Below are positions 1 through 6,259 of a DNA stretch of 16,143 bases, piece after piece. The position numbers and the translations under genes were made by a program. The notes under the pieces were generated by a model that searched no databases, was not told where the DNA came from, and saw only the letters and a program-made list of their open reading frames with translations. This stretch comes from 2-01-FULL-51-21 sp964348955 (lineage in GTDB: Bacteria > Patescibacteriota > Minisyncoccia > Phycocordibacterales > 2-01-FULL-51-21), in NCBI GenBank assembly GCA_964348955.1, contig CAYGEN010000017.1:1-16143 (forward strand), given 5' to 3'. Position 1 is the stretch's first letter, and the number at the start of each line of letters is the position of its first letter.

Positions 1-18
1 AAAATAAAAAAAGCGAAT

Positions 19-249
19 ATGAATAAAGAAAAGAGTATAATTTTTTTGACAAAATATTATCTTGATTTGATGTTTCAAGTTGGTGTATTTATTTTATCAA
101 AATATTTTTTCACGGAATGTGTTCGATATATTATACAAATACCGCTTTCAAAAAATTGTCACGACGAAACGAACTGGGCGCCTGTCATTGCGATTATTTT
201 TATTAGTCTTGCAGTAAATATTTATGCCCGTAAACATTTTCTGAAATGA
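19..249 (+). CDS. small two-helix membrane protein, unknown function
   Basis: This is a 76-residue ORF, ATG to TGA, on the AT-rich side of the scaffold gap. Two hydrophobic stretches are visible, roughly residues 7-27 and 53-68, separated by a loop with two cysteines and acidic residues; the C-terminus is basic (ARKHFLK). That suggests a two-pass inner-membrane protein. I recognise no family. There is no convincing Shine-Dalgarno sequence, and the start lies only 18 bases from the window edge, so the true start could lie further upstream. Its stop TGA overlaps an ATG (ATGA, 246-249) that opens a short reading frame running into the gap. Codon use and base composition differ strongly from everything right of the gap, so it may belong to a different replicon, be laterally acquired, or be a scaffolding error. 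It could also be a chance ORF in AT-rich DNA. Confidence 0.4.
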   Translation: MNKEKSIIFLTKYYLDLMFQVGVFILSKYFFTECVRYIIQIPLSKNCHDETNWAPVIAIIFISLAVNIYARKHFLK

Positions 250-277
250 TTCATGCAGATTTAAAACTAGTCGAGAA

Positions 278-287
278 NNNNNNNNNN
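278..287. other. assembly gap (10 N)
   Basis: Ten unresolved bases. The length is probably a placeholder, because the transketolase frame to the right lacks its start codon and a plausible start on the left (ATG at 246) is out of frame if exactly ten bases are missing. Base composition changes abruptly across it. Confidence 0.97.
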
Positions 288-289
288 TT

Positions 290-1228
290 GGGCAGGCGGC
301 GACGCGGGACGGGTTTGGGAAGGGGTTGATTGAGTCGGGGGAGAAGGATAGCCGCGTGGTGGTGCTGTGCGCTGATTTGGCGGAGAGCACGCGGGTCTTG
401 GCGTTTAAAGAAAAATTTCCCGAGCGCTATATTGAAGTGGGCGTCGCCGAGCAAAACCTCGCGACGGTCGCGAGCGGACTCGCTATTTACGGCAAAATTC
501 CTTTCATTACTTCCTACGCAACCTTCAGTCCGGGGCGCAATAACGAGCAGATTCGCACGACGATTTCGCTCAATAATGTGCCGGTTAAAATAGCCGGCGC
601 GCACGCGGGCGTTTCGGTTGGTCCTGACGGCGCGACACACCAAGCGCTTGAAGACATCGCACTTATGCGCGTCCAGCCGAACATGACGGTGGTTTATCCT
701 TGTGATGCCGAAGAAGCGCGAAAGGCTACAGTTGTCGCGGCGTTTAACGGCAAGCCGACCTACCTGCGCTTCGCGCGTGAAAAAACGCCGATTATGACGA
801 CGGTAGAGACGCCGTTTGAAATCGGGAAAGCGCTTGTGTTATGGGAGGGAAGCAATCCACAGGCGGTGATTATTGCCTGCGGTCCGCTGGTGTATCAGGC
901 GCTTATTGCCGCAAAGGAACTTGCTGGAGAAGGTGTGGAAACGCTGGTCATCAACAATCACACCATTAAACCGCTTGATAAGGATACGCTTGTGGAAGCG
1001 GCGCGCAGAGCGGGTGCGGTTGTTACGGTAGAGGAGCATCAAATTATGGGCGGCATGGGTAGCGCGGTTGCGGAGATGCTTGCGCAAGAATGCCCGGTGC
1101 CGATTGAGTTTATCGGTATGCACGATGAGTTTGGCCAATCGGGAAAACCCGAAGAACTTATTGAACATTATTCATTGGGCGCATCTGCCATCAAGCGGGC
1201 GGTGCAAAAAAGTATTGGCCGGAAATAA
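290..1228 (+). CDS. transketolase C-terminal subunit (5' end lost in gap)
   Basis: This is the C-terminal half of a split transketolase. It carries the pyrimidine-binding domain and the C-terminal domain, and should act with a separate N-terminal TPP-binding subunit to move two-carbon ketol units in the non-oxidative pentose phosphate pathway. The reading frame is open back to the gap, and the residues before the first in-frame start-like codon (TTG at 326) read AATRDGFGKGLIE, a conserved family beginning. The true start is therefore in or left of the gap, and only some 10-20 residues are probably missing. The motif EVGVAEQN carries the catalytic glutamate, and AGAHAGVSVGPDGATHQ and RFAREKTP are typical. 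DXP synthase is a relative, but the fit to split transketolase is better. The N-terminal subunit gene is not in this window. The gene ends at TAA; no U-rich terminator follows. Confidence 0.93.
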   Translation, partial: GQAATRDGFGKGLIESGEKDSRVVVLCADLAESTRVLAFKEKFPERYIEVGVAEQNLATVASGLAIYGKIPFITSYATFSPGRNNEQIRTTISLNNVPVKIAGAHAGVSVGPDGATHQALEDIALMRVQPNMTVVYPCDAEEARKATVVAAFNGKPTYLRFAREKTPIMTTVETPFEIGKALVLWEGSNPQAVIIACGPLVYQALIAAKELAGEGVETLVINNHTIKPLDKDTLVEAARRAGAVVTVEEHQIMGGMGSAVAEMLAQECPVPIEFIGMHDEFGQSGKPEELIEHYSLGASAIKRAVQKSIGRK

Positions 1229-1255
1229 CCGCGCGGGTCTCTGCCGCCACCCATC

Positions 1256-1273
1256 ATTACGGTATATCGTAAT
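1256..1273. repeat. inverted repeat ATTACG-n6-CGTAAT
   Basis: Perfect 6-bp arms around GTATAT, 27 bp after the transketolase stop. No T-tract follows, so it is not a standard intrinsic terminator. It could be a weak hairpin or a protein site. Confidence 0.4.
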
Positions 1274-1339
1274 AACGGGTACGGCATGAGTGATTTTGTG
1301 CGTTTGCGTTCGCTTCCGTCTCAAGAAATCGGCATGAAA

Positions 1340-1364
1340 TTGATGCAAGTCTGACTTGCGTCAA
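1340..1364. promoter_or_regulatory. 12-bp-arm inverted repeat, candidate operator of the ABC operon
   Basis: The arms are TTGATGCAAGTC and GACTTGCGTCAA around a single T, with 11 of 12 positions pairing canonically and one T·G. The repeat sits about 18 bp upstream of the -35 of the putative ABC promoter. Its near-perfect dyad symmetry and spacing resemble an activator or repressor site. No U-tract follows, so a terminator is less likely. The role is inferred. Confidence 0.5.
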
Positions 1365-1382
1365 TAGTTCACATTCGGAATA

Positions 1383-1411
1383 TTGTTTCCGCCTTGCGCA
1401 TAGTGTATTCT
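1383..1411 (+). promoter_or_regulatory. putative promoter of ABC transporter operon
   Basis: TTGTTT (1383-1388), 17-bp spacer, TATTCT (1406-1411). The expected transcription start is within a few bases of the ATG at 1420, giving a leaderless or nearly leaderless mRNA. Both hexamers are imperfect. Confidence 0.45.
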
Positions 1412-1419
1412 TCTTCAAC

Positions 1420-2157
1420 ATGCATGACGAGCTCGCGCTCTCCATTGAACATCTTGTAAAGACGTACCGAAGCGGCACAATTGCCGTGGACGACATCTCA
1501 CTCTCCGTACAAAAGGGAGAATTTTTTGGCTTCTTGGGACCTAACGGCGCGGGAAAGTCTTCAACCATCAGTTGCATTACCGGCATCTCGGTACCGACCT
1601 CCGGTACGATAAAAATTTTCGGCAATGATGTGGTTCTTGATTACCGTGAAGCACGCAGGAAAATCGGCCTTTCACCGCAGGACTTCAATGCGGATTTTTT
1701 CGCCAAAGTGCGAGATACGCTTGATTACGTCGGAGGATATTATGGATTGCCGAAGGCACTACGCGAGAAGCGCATTGCGGCGCTTCTGAAGAGGTTCGGT
1801 CTTGAGGAGCATGCGGACAAACCGTTCAATCAGCTCTCCGGCGGTTTAAAGCGGAGGCTGATGCTTGCGCGCGCCATGGTGCACGACCCGGAGCTCGTCA
1901 TATTTGACGAGCCGACCTCGGGCGTTGACGTTGAGCTGCGGCACGACCTGTGGCAGTACATGCGGGAGCTTAATGAACAGGGCAAGACGATTATTCTCAC
2001 CTCGCACTATCTTGAAGAGGTGGAACTGCTCGCGAACCGAATTGCGATTATCAATAAGGGAAAAATTGCGGCGCAAGGGACAATATCGGAATTTACGAAA
2101 GGAGGGCGGAAGCTTGAAGACGTATATTTGAAAATAACGAAAGGGGAAGCGTGGTAA
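1420..2157 (+). CDS. ABC exporter ATP-binding protein (YadG/DrrA-like)
   Basis: A 245-residue ABC ATPase that would power an ABC-2 type exporter on the inner face of the membrane. Walker A GPNGAGKS is at residues 40-47. Downstream are the Q-loop region (SPQDF), the signature LSGGLKRR, Walker B LVIFDEPTSGVD and the switch-histidine segment ILTSHY. Length and motif order are normal for the YadG/DrrA/NodI group, which pairs one ATPase with a 6-TM permease. The start ATG at 1420 lies just below a candidate promoter and has no Shine-Dalgarno sequence. It overlaps the permease gene by 7 nt, so the two are translationally linked. Substrate cannot be read from the sequence; relatives are linked to polysaccharide, lipid or drug export. 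Confidence 0.95.
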   Translation: MHDELALSIEHLVKTYRSGTIAVDDISLSVQKGEFFGFLGPNGAGKSSTISCITGISVPTSGTIKIFGNDVVLDYREARRKIGLSPQDFNADFFAKVRDTLDYVGGYYGLPKALREKRIAALLKRFGLEEHADKPFNQLSGGLKRRLMLARAMVHDPELVIFDEPTSGVDVELRHDLWQYMRELNEQGKTIILTSHYLEEVELLANRIAIINKGKIAAQGTISEFTKGGRKLEDVYLKITKGEAW

Positions 2158-2969
2158 ACTCGCGTCAATACTTTATGGAAAACGGCGACACGCACAAAAT
2201 AAGATTCAACGCGATTGGCCTCTACACGCTGGTGCGCCGTGAAGTGGAGCGCACCATTTTCCGCGTTCTTGGCCAGACGATTCTTTCGCCGCTCGTTTCG
2301 GCGCTCCTTTTTATTTTTATTTTCGGTTCGGTTTTGGGGAAGAGAATTGACCTTATCGGCAACATTCCCTACATCCAGTTTGTATTCCCGGGCATTCTCA
2401 CCATGAGCGTACTTACGGCGGCTTTTTTGAGCAGTTCAAACACGGTATATTTTCAGCGTTTTATACGAACCATTGACGAGATGCTGGTCGCGCCATTCTC
2501 TTACATTGAAATGATTATCGGTTTTATTGCGAGCGCGATTGTGCGGGCGCTTATTATTGCGGCGGGCATCCTCGCCATTGGACTCTTGTTTCGAGCCGTC
2601 TCTGGCGCGCATATCCTCCTCTTCTTTTTTTATGTGCTCGGCGTCGCCGTTATATTTGCGCTTTTCGGCATCATCATCGGGCTGTGGGCCAAGGGGTTTG
2701 AGCAGTTGAATGTCTTAAACACGTTCATCATTATGCCGCTTTCATTCCTCGGCGGCATGTTCTACTCGGTTGATTTGCTGCCGAGCGCGGTGCAAAGGGT
2801 CGTTTATTTTAATCCGTTTTTTTATTTTATTGACGGCGTGCGCTACGCCATGACCGGATACCATGAATCAAACCTCGCCATTGGCGCAACGCTTATCATC
2901 GGCCTTATCATCTCGCTCGGGACCTTGGTGTGGTATCTCTTTAAAATCAGTTGGCGGCTGCGCGAGTAG
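2151..2969 (+). CDS. ABC-2 type transporter permease (YadH-like)
   Basis: A 272-residue membrane permease with about six hydrophobic segments, the partner of the upstream ATPase. The sequence follows the YadH/ABC-2 pattern: an N-terminal RREVER amphipathic stretch, QTILSPLVSALLFIFIFG in the first helix, QFVFPGILTMSVLT, IDEMLVAPFSYIEMIIGF, and the diagnostic LSFLGGMFYSVDLLP. The C-terminal helix ends in a short basic tail (KISWRLRE). I chose GTG at 2151 because it overlaps the ATPase stop and has a purine-rich AAAGGGGA stretch upstream; an ATG at 2175 is an alternative and removes eight residues. It converges with the PfkB kinase gene, leaving only 29 bp between stops and no clear terminator. 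Confidence 0.93.
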   Translation: MVNSRQYFMENGDTHKIRFNAIGLYTLVRREVERTIFRVLGQTILSPLVSALLFIFIFGSVLGKRIDLIGNIPYIQFVFPGILTMSVLTAAFLSSSNTVYFQRFIRTIDEMLVAPFSYIEMIIGFIASAIVRALIIAAGILAIGLLFRAVSGAHILLFFFYVLGVAVIFALFGIIIGLWAKGFEQLNVLNTFIIMPLSFLGGMFYSVDLLPSAVQRVVYFNPFFYFIDGVRYAMTGYHESNLAIGATLIIGLIISLGTLVWYLFKISWRLRE

Positions 2970-2998
2970 CGCGGGATGTATAAATGGCGGTCAAACGG

Positions 2999-3994
2999 TC
3001 AAAATGGTTTTACCCGATATTCATCTGGAGCATGCGCGAGATACCCTTCAAGCTTCTCGCGCGAGAGGAGTCCTTCTTGGGCGCCCACATACTGTACGAC
3101 GGACATGGAGTTGATAGGCCCCCACGAGAGCGCCTCGGGAATTGTTTTGCCAAGTGCGAGCGCGGCGGTAAAGGTTGAAGAAAAGGCGTCGCCCGCGCCC
3201 GTGCGGTCAATGGGCGGCTTCGGGTCGGGATAGATTGGAATGAACCACCGCTCATTGCCGTCGTCCGAGTACGCGCCCTTTGGCCCGTCGCTTATGATTG
3301 CCACACGCGGTCCGAGTGCGCGGATTTTTTTTACAAGTTCCGCCACGTCTTCATCTTTGGTATTCAAAATCCGTTGCGCTTCCTCTTTATTGCAGAAAAA
3401 GAGCTCGGTGCGCTCATAGAGCGATTTCAATTTGTCATACCCAAGCTTCATTTGGAACGTGCCTGGCTGGAGTGAAAGTTTGGTCTCCGGATGCGCCGCG
3501 AGAAACGAAACAATTTGCTCGTGGTAGGGAAGCGAATTGGATGCAAGCGAGCTCAAATACATCCACTTCGGCGGCGGTAGGTTTTCCGGAAATCGGTACG
3601 CATACTCTTGATGTTTGATAAGAATGGTGCGCTCACTCTCATACCACAACACATAGTGATAGTTGGTCGGCATATCCTCGTGCGTATGGATGTAGTTGGT
3701 GATAACCTCGTCTTTCCGTAGCGATTCTAAACACTCGTCTCCGTTTTGGTCGTGTCCCAGATTGGTAACGAGTGCCGAGGAGAGGCCGAGGCGCGCGGCG
3801 GAAACGGCGGCATTCGGGCTGTTTCCCACGGCTCGCACAATCGTAACGGACTCATAAGGAATTTTGTCGCCAAAGCGCATACACAGCATGCAGTTTTCCC
3901 GATTCACGTCGCAATTAATGCTCGCGTCTTTAATGCGGATAAAAGCGTCAGTCGTAATGTCGCCCACCGCGACGAAGTCAAGCATTTTTTCCAT
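2999..3994 (-). CDS. PfkB-family carbohydrate kinase
   Basis: A 331-residue ribokinase/PfkB-fold kinase, predicted cytosolic, transferring phosphate from ATP to a sugar or nucleoside hydroxyl. N-terminal DFVAVGDITTDAFI is the usual opening strand. GNSPNAAVSAARLG matches the first family signature (substrate side). DRTGAGDAF begins at residue 263 and holds the anion hole and the presumed catalytic Asp269. An insertion with two cysteines (residues ~34-37, CMLC) precedes the substrate motif. The substrate is not decidable; the neighbouring aldolase suggests a sugar phosphate role but does not prove one. ATG at 3994 is chosen because an extended -10 lies 8 nt upstream; an internal ATG three codons later is possible. 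It is divergent from the aldolase, with 49 bp between start codons. Confidence 0.9.
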   Translation of the reverse strand: MEKMLDFVAVGDITTDAFIRIKDASINCDVNRENCMLCMRFGDKIPYESVTIVRAVGNSPNAAVSAARLGLSSALVTNLGHDQNGDECLESLRKDEVITNYIHTHEDMPTNYHYVLWYESERTILIKHQEYAYRFPENLPPPKWMYLSSLASNSLPYHEQIVSFLAAHPETKLSLQPGTFQMKLGYDKLKSLYERTELFFCNKEEAQRILNTKDEDVAELVKKIRALGPRVAIISDGPKGAYSDDGNERWFIPIYPDPKPPIDRTGAGDAFSSTFTAALALGKTIPEALSWGPINSMSVVQYVGAQEGLLSREKLEGYLAHAPDEYRVKPF

Positions 3995-4002
3995 ATACGA
4001 TT

Positions 4003-4011
4003 AGTATAGCA
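4003..4011 (-). promoter_or_regulatory. extended -10 of PfkB kinase gene
   Basis: On the minus strand this reads TGCTATACT, with 8 nt to the ATG at 3994, so the transcript should start at or next to the start codon. A possible -35, TTGTAG, lies 19 bp upstream, over the aldolase -10. Confidence 0.65.
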
Positions 4012-4025
4012 GAGAGAAACGGCTG

Positions 4026-4034
4026 TGCTACAAT
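4026..4034 (+). promoter_or_regulatory. extended -10 of aldolase gene
   Basis: TGCTACAAT, with 9 nt to the ATG at 4044; no good -35. It overlaps the possible -35 of the divergent kinase promoter. Confidence 0.6.
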
Positions 4035-4043
4035 GGTTCTCAT

Positions 4044-4910
4044 ATGCAAACACTTCGGGAACTCGTTGCGGATGCGGAAGCGCGTAACGTTGCCATCGGC
4101 CATTTTAATATTTCAGATTCGGAAGGATTGTGGGCGGTATTTAATGCCGCGCGGAATTTGAATCTGCCGGTCATCATCGGCGTTTCCGAGGGAGAACGCT
4201 CGTTCATCGGCGTCAGGCAGGTAGCGGCGCTGGTTTTGAGTTTGCGGGAAGAATATGACTATCCTATTTTTCTGAATGCAGACCACACGTATTCGTTTGA
4301 CAAGGTGAAGGAAGCGATTGACGCGGGGTACGATGCGGTTATTTTTGACGGCGTTCAGCTCTCGTTTGAAGAAAATATCGCGGCGACAAAGGCGTGTGTT
4401 GAATATGCCCGCAGGACACGTCCCGAGGCGCTTGTTGAAGCGGAAATAGGTTTTATCGGGACCTCTTCAAAAATGCTGGATGCTATTCCGGAAGGAGTGT
4501 CCATTTCGGCAGAACATTTAACAAAGCCCGAAGAAATCAAGCGTTTTGTGAAGGAGACAGGCATTGACCTCGTGGCGCCGGCGGTGGGGAATCTTCATGG
4601 GATGCTCAAAAGCGGGAAGGAGCCGGCGCTAAATATTCCGCTTATCGCCGAGCTTCGCGAAGCGGCGGGGGTGCCTATGGTGCTCCACGGCGGGTCAGGC
4701 ACTTCAGACGATGATTTTAAACGAGCCATTGCGGCTGGAATGGCGATTGTGCACATTAATACGGAAGTCCGTCTCGCCTATCGCAAAGCGCTCCAGATGT
4801 TTTTGCAGGAAAATCCGGATGAAATTGCTCCGTATAAATTTATGAAAAGCTCGGTGCAAGAAATGCAAAAAGTCGTCAATGCGCGGCTGAAATTGTTTAA
4901 TTCCATATAA
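4044..4910 (+). CDS. class II fructose-bisphosphate aldolase family protein
   Basis: A 288-residue zinc-dependent class II aldolase, expected to cleave or form fructose-1,6-bisphosphate from DHAP and glyceraldehyde-3-phosphate in the cytosol. NADH at residues 78-81 corresponds to the usual HxDH motif. The catalytic Asp80 and zinc ligand His81 are kept, while the first His, which is not a ligand, is Asn. EAEIG (132-136) supplies the acidic ligand, GNLHG gives His185 and LHGGSG gives His215, so the metal site is complete. It could be a tagatose-bisphosphate or related ketose-bisphosphate aldolase; the family cannot be split by eye. There is no Shine-Dalgarno sequence, and the mRNA is probably leaderless. 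It is followed after 30 bp by the dehydrogenase gene on the same strand. Confidence 0.93.
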   Translation: MQTLRELVADAEARNVAIGHFNISDSEGLWAVFNAARNLNLPVIIGVSEGERSFIGVRQVAALVLSLREEYDYPIFLNADHTYSFDKVKEAIDAGYDAVIFDGVQLSFEENIAATKACVEYARRTRPEALVEAEIGFIGTSSKMLDAIPEGVSISAEHLTKPEEIKRFVKETGIDLVAPAVGNLHGMLKSGKEPALNIPLIAELREAAGVPMVLHGGSGTSDDDFKRAIAAGMAIVHINTEVRLAYRKALQMFLQENPDEIAPYKFMKSSVQEMQKVVNARLKLFNSI

Positions 4911-4940
4911 TTCTTAAGTCTTTTAATCGCCGCTATTTTT

Positions 4941-5909
4941 ATGCAAACGATATATGTTACGCGACGGATTCCAGAGAGTGGCATCGCGATGCTCCGCGAG
5001 CGTGGTTATGAGGTGGAGGTGAGCGAGAAAGACGGCGTGCTCACGCGGGAGGAGCTTATCGCGGCGCTCAAGACGAAGCCCTACACCGGCGTCCTTTCCC
5101 TTTTAACCGACAAAATTGACGGGGAAATTTTTGACGCCGTGCCTTCGGCAAAAATCTTTGCAAACTATGCCGTCGGTTTTGACAACATTGATTTAGAGGC
5201 TGCAAAAACGAGGGGCGTTACCGTTACAAATACGCCCGGCGTTCTTACCGACTGTGTGGCGGAACACACCTTCGCGCTTGTGATGGCGCTCGCGCATCGC
5301 GTGGTTGAGGCGGACCGTTTTGTGCGCCAAGGACGCTACGACGGTTGGGCGCCAATGCTTCTCCTCGGAAGCGACTTGCACGGCAAAACCCTCGGTATTT
5401 TGGGCGCCGGAAAGATAGGACAGCGAGTCGCGTATCAGGCACATCGCGGCTACGATATGTCCGTCATCTATTATGATACAAAACGAAATGAGCAGATTGA
5501 AAAAGATTTTAACGCAAGGTTCTGCAACCGCGTGGAAGAGGTGCTCAAAGAAGCGGATGTCGTCTCCGTCCATGTACCGCTACTTGATTCCACGCGGCAT
5601 CTCATAAATGCTGAGCGTCTCGCGCTCATGAAAAAAAATGCGTATCTCATCAATACTTCGCGTGGGCCGATAATTGACGAGGCGGCGCTGGTTAGCGCGC
5701 TCAAAGCAAAAACAATTAGAGGCGCGGCGCTTGATGTTTTTGAACGAGAGCCCGAGCTTGCCCGAGGGCTCGCGGAACTTGATAATGTGATTTTAACGCC
5801 ACACACCGCCTCGGCCACCTTGGAGACGCGCTCGGCGATGTCGGCGCTTGCGGCTGAAAATCTCATCGCCTTTTTTGAAAACGGTGCGCCGCCAAACGCG
5901 GTTGCCTGA
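4941..5909 (+). CDS. D-2-hydroxyacid dehydrogenase (glycerate/glyoxylate reductase-like)
   Basis: A 322-residue NAD(P)-dependent D-isomer-specific 2-hydroxyacid dehydrogenase, most like glyoxylate/hydroxypyruvate reductase (D-glycerate dehydrogenase). The Rossmann motif GAGKIG is at residues 155-160. The catalytic triad is visible: Arg241 (NTSRGP), Glu270 (FEREPE) and His288 (TPHTAS). NYAVGFDNID and NTPGVLTDCVAEHTFAL are characteristic of this subgroup. The length is normal for the short form without an ACT domain. ATG at 4941 has no Shine-Dalgarno sequence. A perfect TATAAT at 4906-4911 covers the aldolase stop codon and could give a 20-25 nt leader, but no -35 is seen, so co-transcription with the aldolase is as likely. 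The context suggests linking glycerate with lower glycolysis. Confidence 0.92.
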   Translation: MQTIYVTRRIPESGIAMLRERGYEVEVSEKDGVLTREELIAALKTKPYTGVLSLLTDKIDGEIFDAVPSAKIFANYAVGFDNIDLEAAKTRGVTVTNTPGVLTDCVAEHTFALVMALAHRVVEADRFVRQGRYDGWAPMLLLGSDLHGKTLGILGAGKIGQRVAYQAHRGYDMSVIYYDTKRNEQIEKDFNARFCNRVEEVLKEADVVSVHVPLLDSTRHLINAERLALMKKNAYLINTSRGPIIDEAALVSALKAKTIRGAALDVFEREPELARGLAELDNVILTPHTASATLETRSAMSALAAENLIAFFENGAPPNAVA

Positions 5910-5929
5910 CGTTTTTACAAATGGGAAAT

Positions 5930-5959
5930 AAAAAAGGCATTCGCAGAGATGCGTCCGCC
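5930..5959 (-). terminator. putative intrinsic terminator of small minus-strand gene
   Basis: Read on the minus strand, a hairpin with stem GGC/CGCA pairing TGCG/GCC, a tetraloop TCTC and a 3-nt internal bulge is followed by six T (5935-5930). It lies 14 bp after the stop of the 49-residue ORF and just beyond the converging dehydrogenase gene. Confidence 0.5.
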
Positions 5960-5972
5960 TTATGTGAAAGAA

Positions 5973-6122
5973 TTATTTTTTCGCTGAAATTTTTGCGCCC
6001 TGATTTTTCAGGGCATGGAGCGCTTCTGCTAATTTTCCTGCATAACAACATGCGCAAAGAAGAAAAATGCAGAGCCCCATGGTCGGATAACCGACCGCAT
6101 AACCCATAATCCTCCTAAACAT
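5973..6122 (-). CDS. 49-residue cysteine-rich single-pass membrane peptide, unknown
   Basis: A short ORF with an unusually clear translation signal: AAAGGAGG (6135-6128 on the minus strand) 5 nt before ATG at 6122. A second AGGAGG lies 3 nt before an in-frame ATG five codons later. The peptide begins MFRRIMGYAVGYPTMG, followed by the hydrophobic core LCIFLLCACCYAG with four cysteines, then a soluble, basic tail (residues ~30-49: KLAEALHALK..., ending AKISAKK). N-terminal arginines before the core predict a cytoplasmic N-terminus. LCAC is a poor lipobox match. I know no family. A terminator-like hairpin follows the stop, and a hairpin precedes the Shine-Dalgarno sequence. It converges with the dehydrogenase gene. 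The alternative is a structured RNA, since two perfect hairpins lie inside the ORF. Confidence 0.55.
   Translation of the reverse strand: MFRRIMGYAVGYPTMGLCIFLLCACCYAGKLAEALHALKNQGAKISAKK
5997..6014. repeat. perfect hairpin within small ORF
   Basis: Arms GCCCTGA and TCAGGGC, 7 bp, with a TTTT loop (AAAA on the minus transcript). It covers codons HALKNQG of the small ORF. Confidence 0.6.
6081..6096. repeat. perfect hairpin near start of small ORF
   Basis: Arms GGTCGG and CCGACC, 6 bp, with an ATAA loop. On the minus strand it sits about 26 nt inside the small ORF. Confidence 0.55.
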
Positions 6123-6143
6123 GCGTGCCTCCTTTATGTTTTC

Positions 6144-6181
6144 GCCCTCTCATACCGTACTACATACGGTGCTGAAGAGGC
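6144..6181 (-). promoter_or_regulatory. leader hairpin upstream of the small ORF
   Basis: The inner stem ACCGTA/TACGGT has a 5-nt loop (6154-6170). The outer stem GCC(C)TCT/AGAGGC has one bulged base. On the minus strand it ends 8 nt before the AAAGGAGG, a position suited to control of ribosome access. A possible -10 (TATACG, 6200-6195) lies further upstream without a good -35. Regulation is inferred. Confidence 0.35.
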
Positions 6182-6225
6182 ATGGTGCGGGGTGCGTATA
6201 CGGGGGCGGTGCATGCCTTCCATAA

Positions 6226-6253
6226 TTGCGTTTTTAAAGATTTTTTGTATACT
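6226..6253 (+). promoter_or_regulatory. promoter of L25 gene
   Basis: TTGCGT (6226-6231), 16-bp spacer, TATACT (6248-6253). Only 6 nt separate the -10 from the ATG at 6260, so transcription should begin at the start codon itself: a leaderless mRNA. This also decides the start over the upstream in-frame ATG at 6182, which would lie upstream of the promoter. Confidence 0.75.
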
Positions 6254-6259
6254 GACATC

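Noticed and set aside
148..643. Minus-strand ORFs spanning the N gap
   Set aside because: They run through unknown bases and are antisense to the well-supported transketolase frame.
4906..4911. Perfect TATAAT before the dehydrogenase as an independent promoter
   Set aside because: No -35 or TGn extension; it overlaps an ATA-TAA codon pair at the aldolase end, so chance is plausible. Kept only as a remark in the gene entry.
5921..6109. 62-codon plus-strand ORF in the dehydrogenase-L25 spacer
   Set aside because: No ribosome-binding site or promoter at its start; it is antisense to the small ORF that has a consensus Shine-Dalgarno sequence.
6182..6259. N-terminal extension of L25 from ATG 6182
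   Set aside because: The clear promoter at 6226-6253 lies inside it, and the extra 26 residues do not resemble L25.
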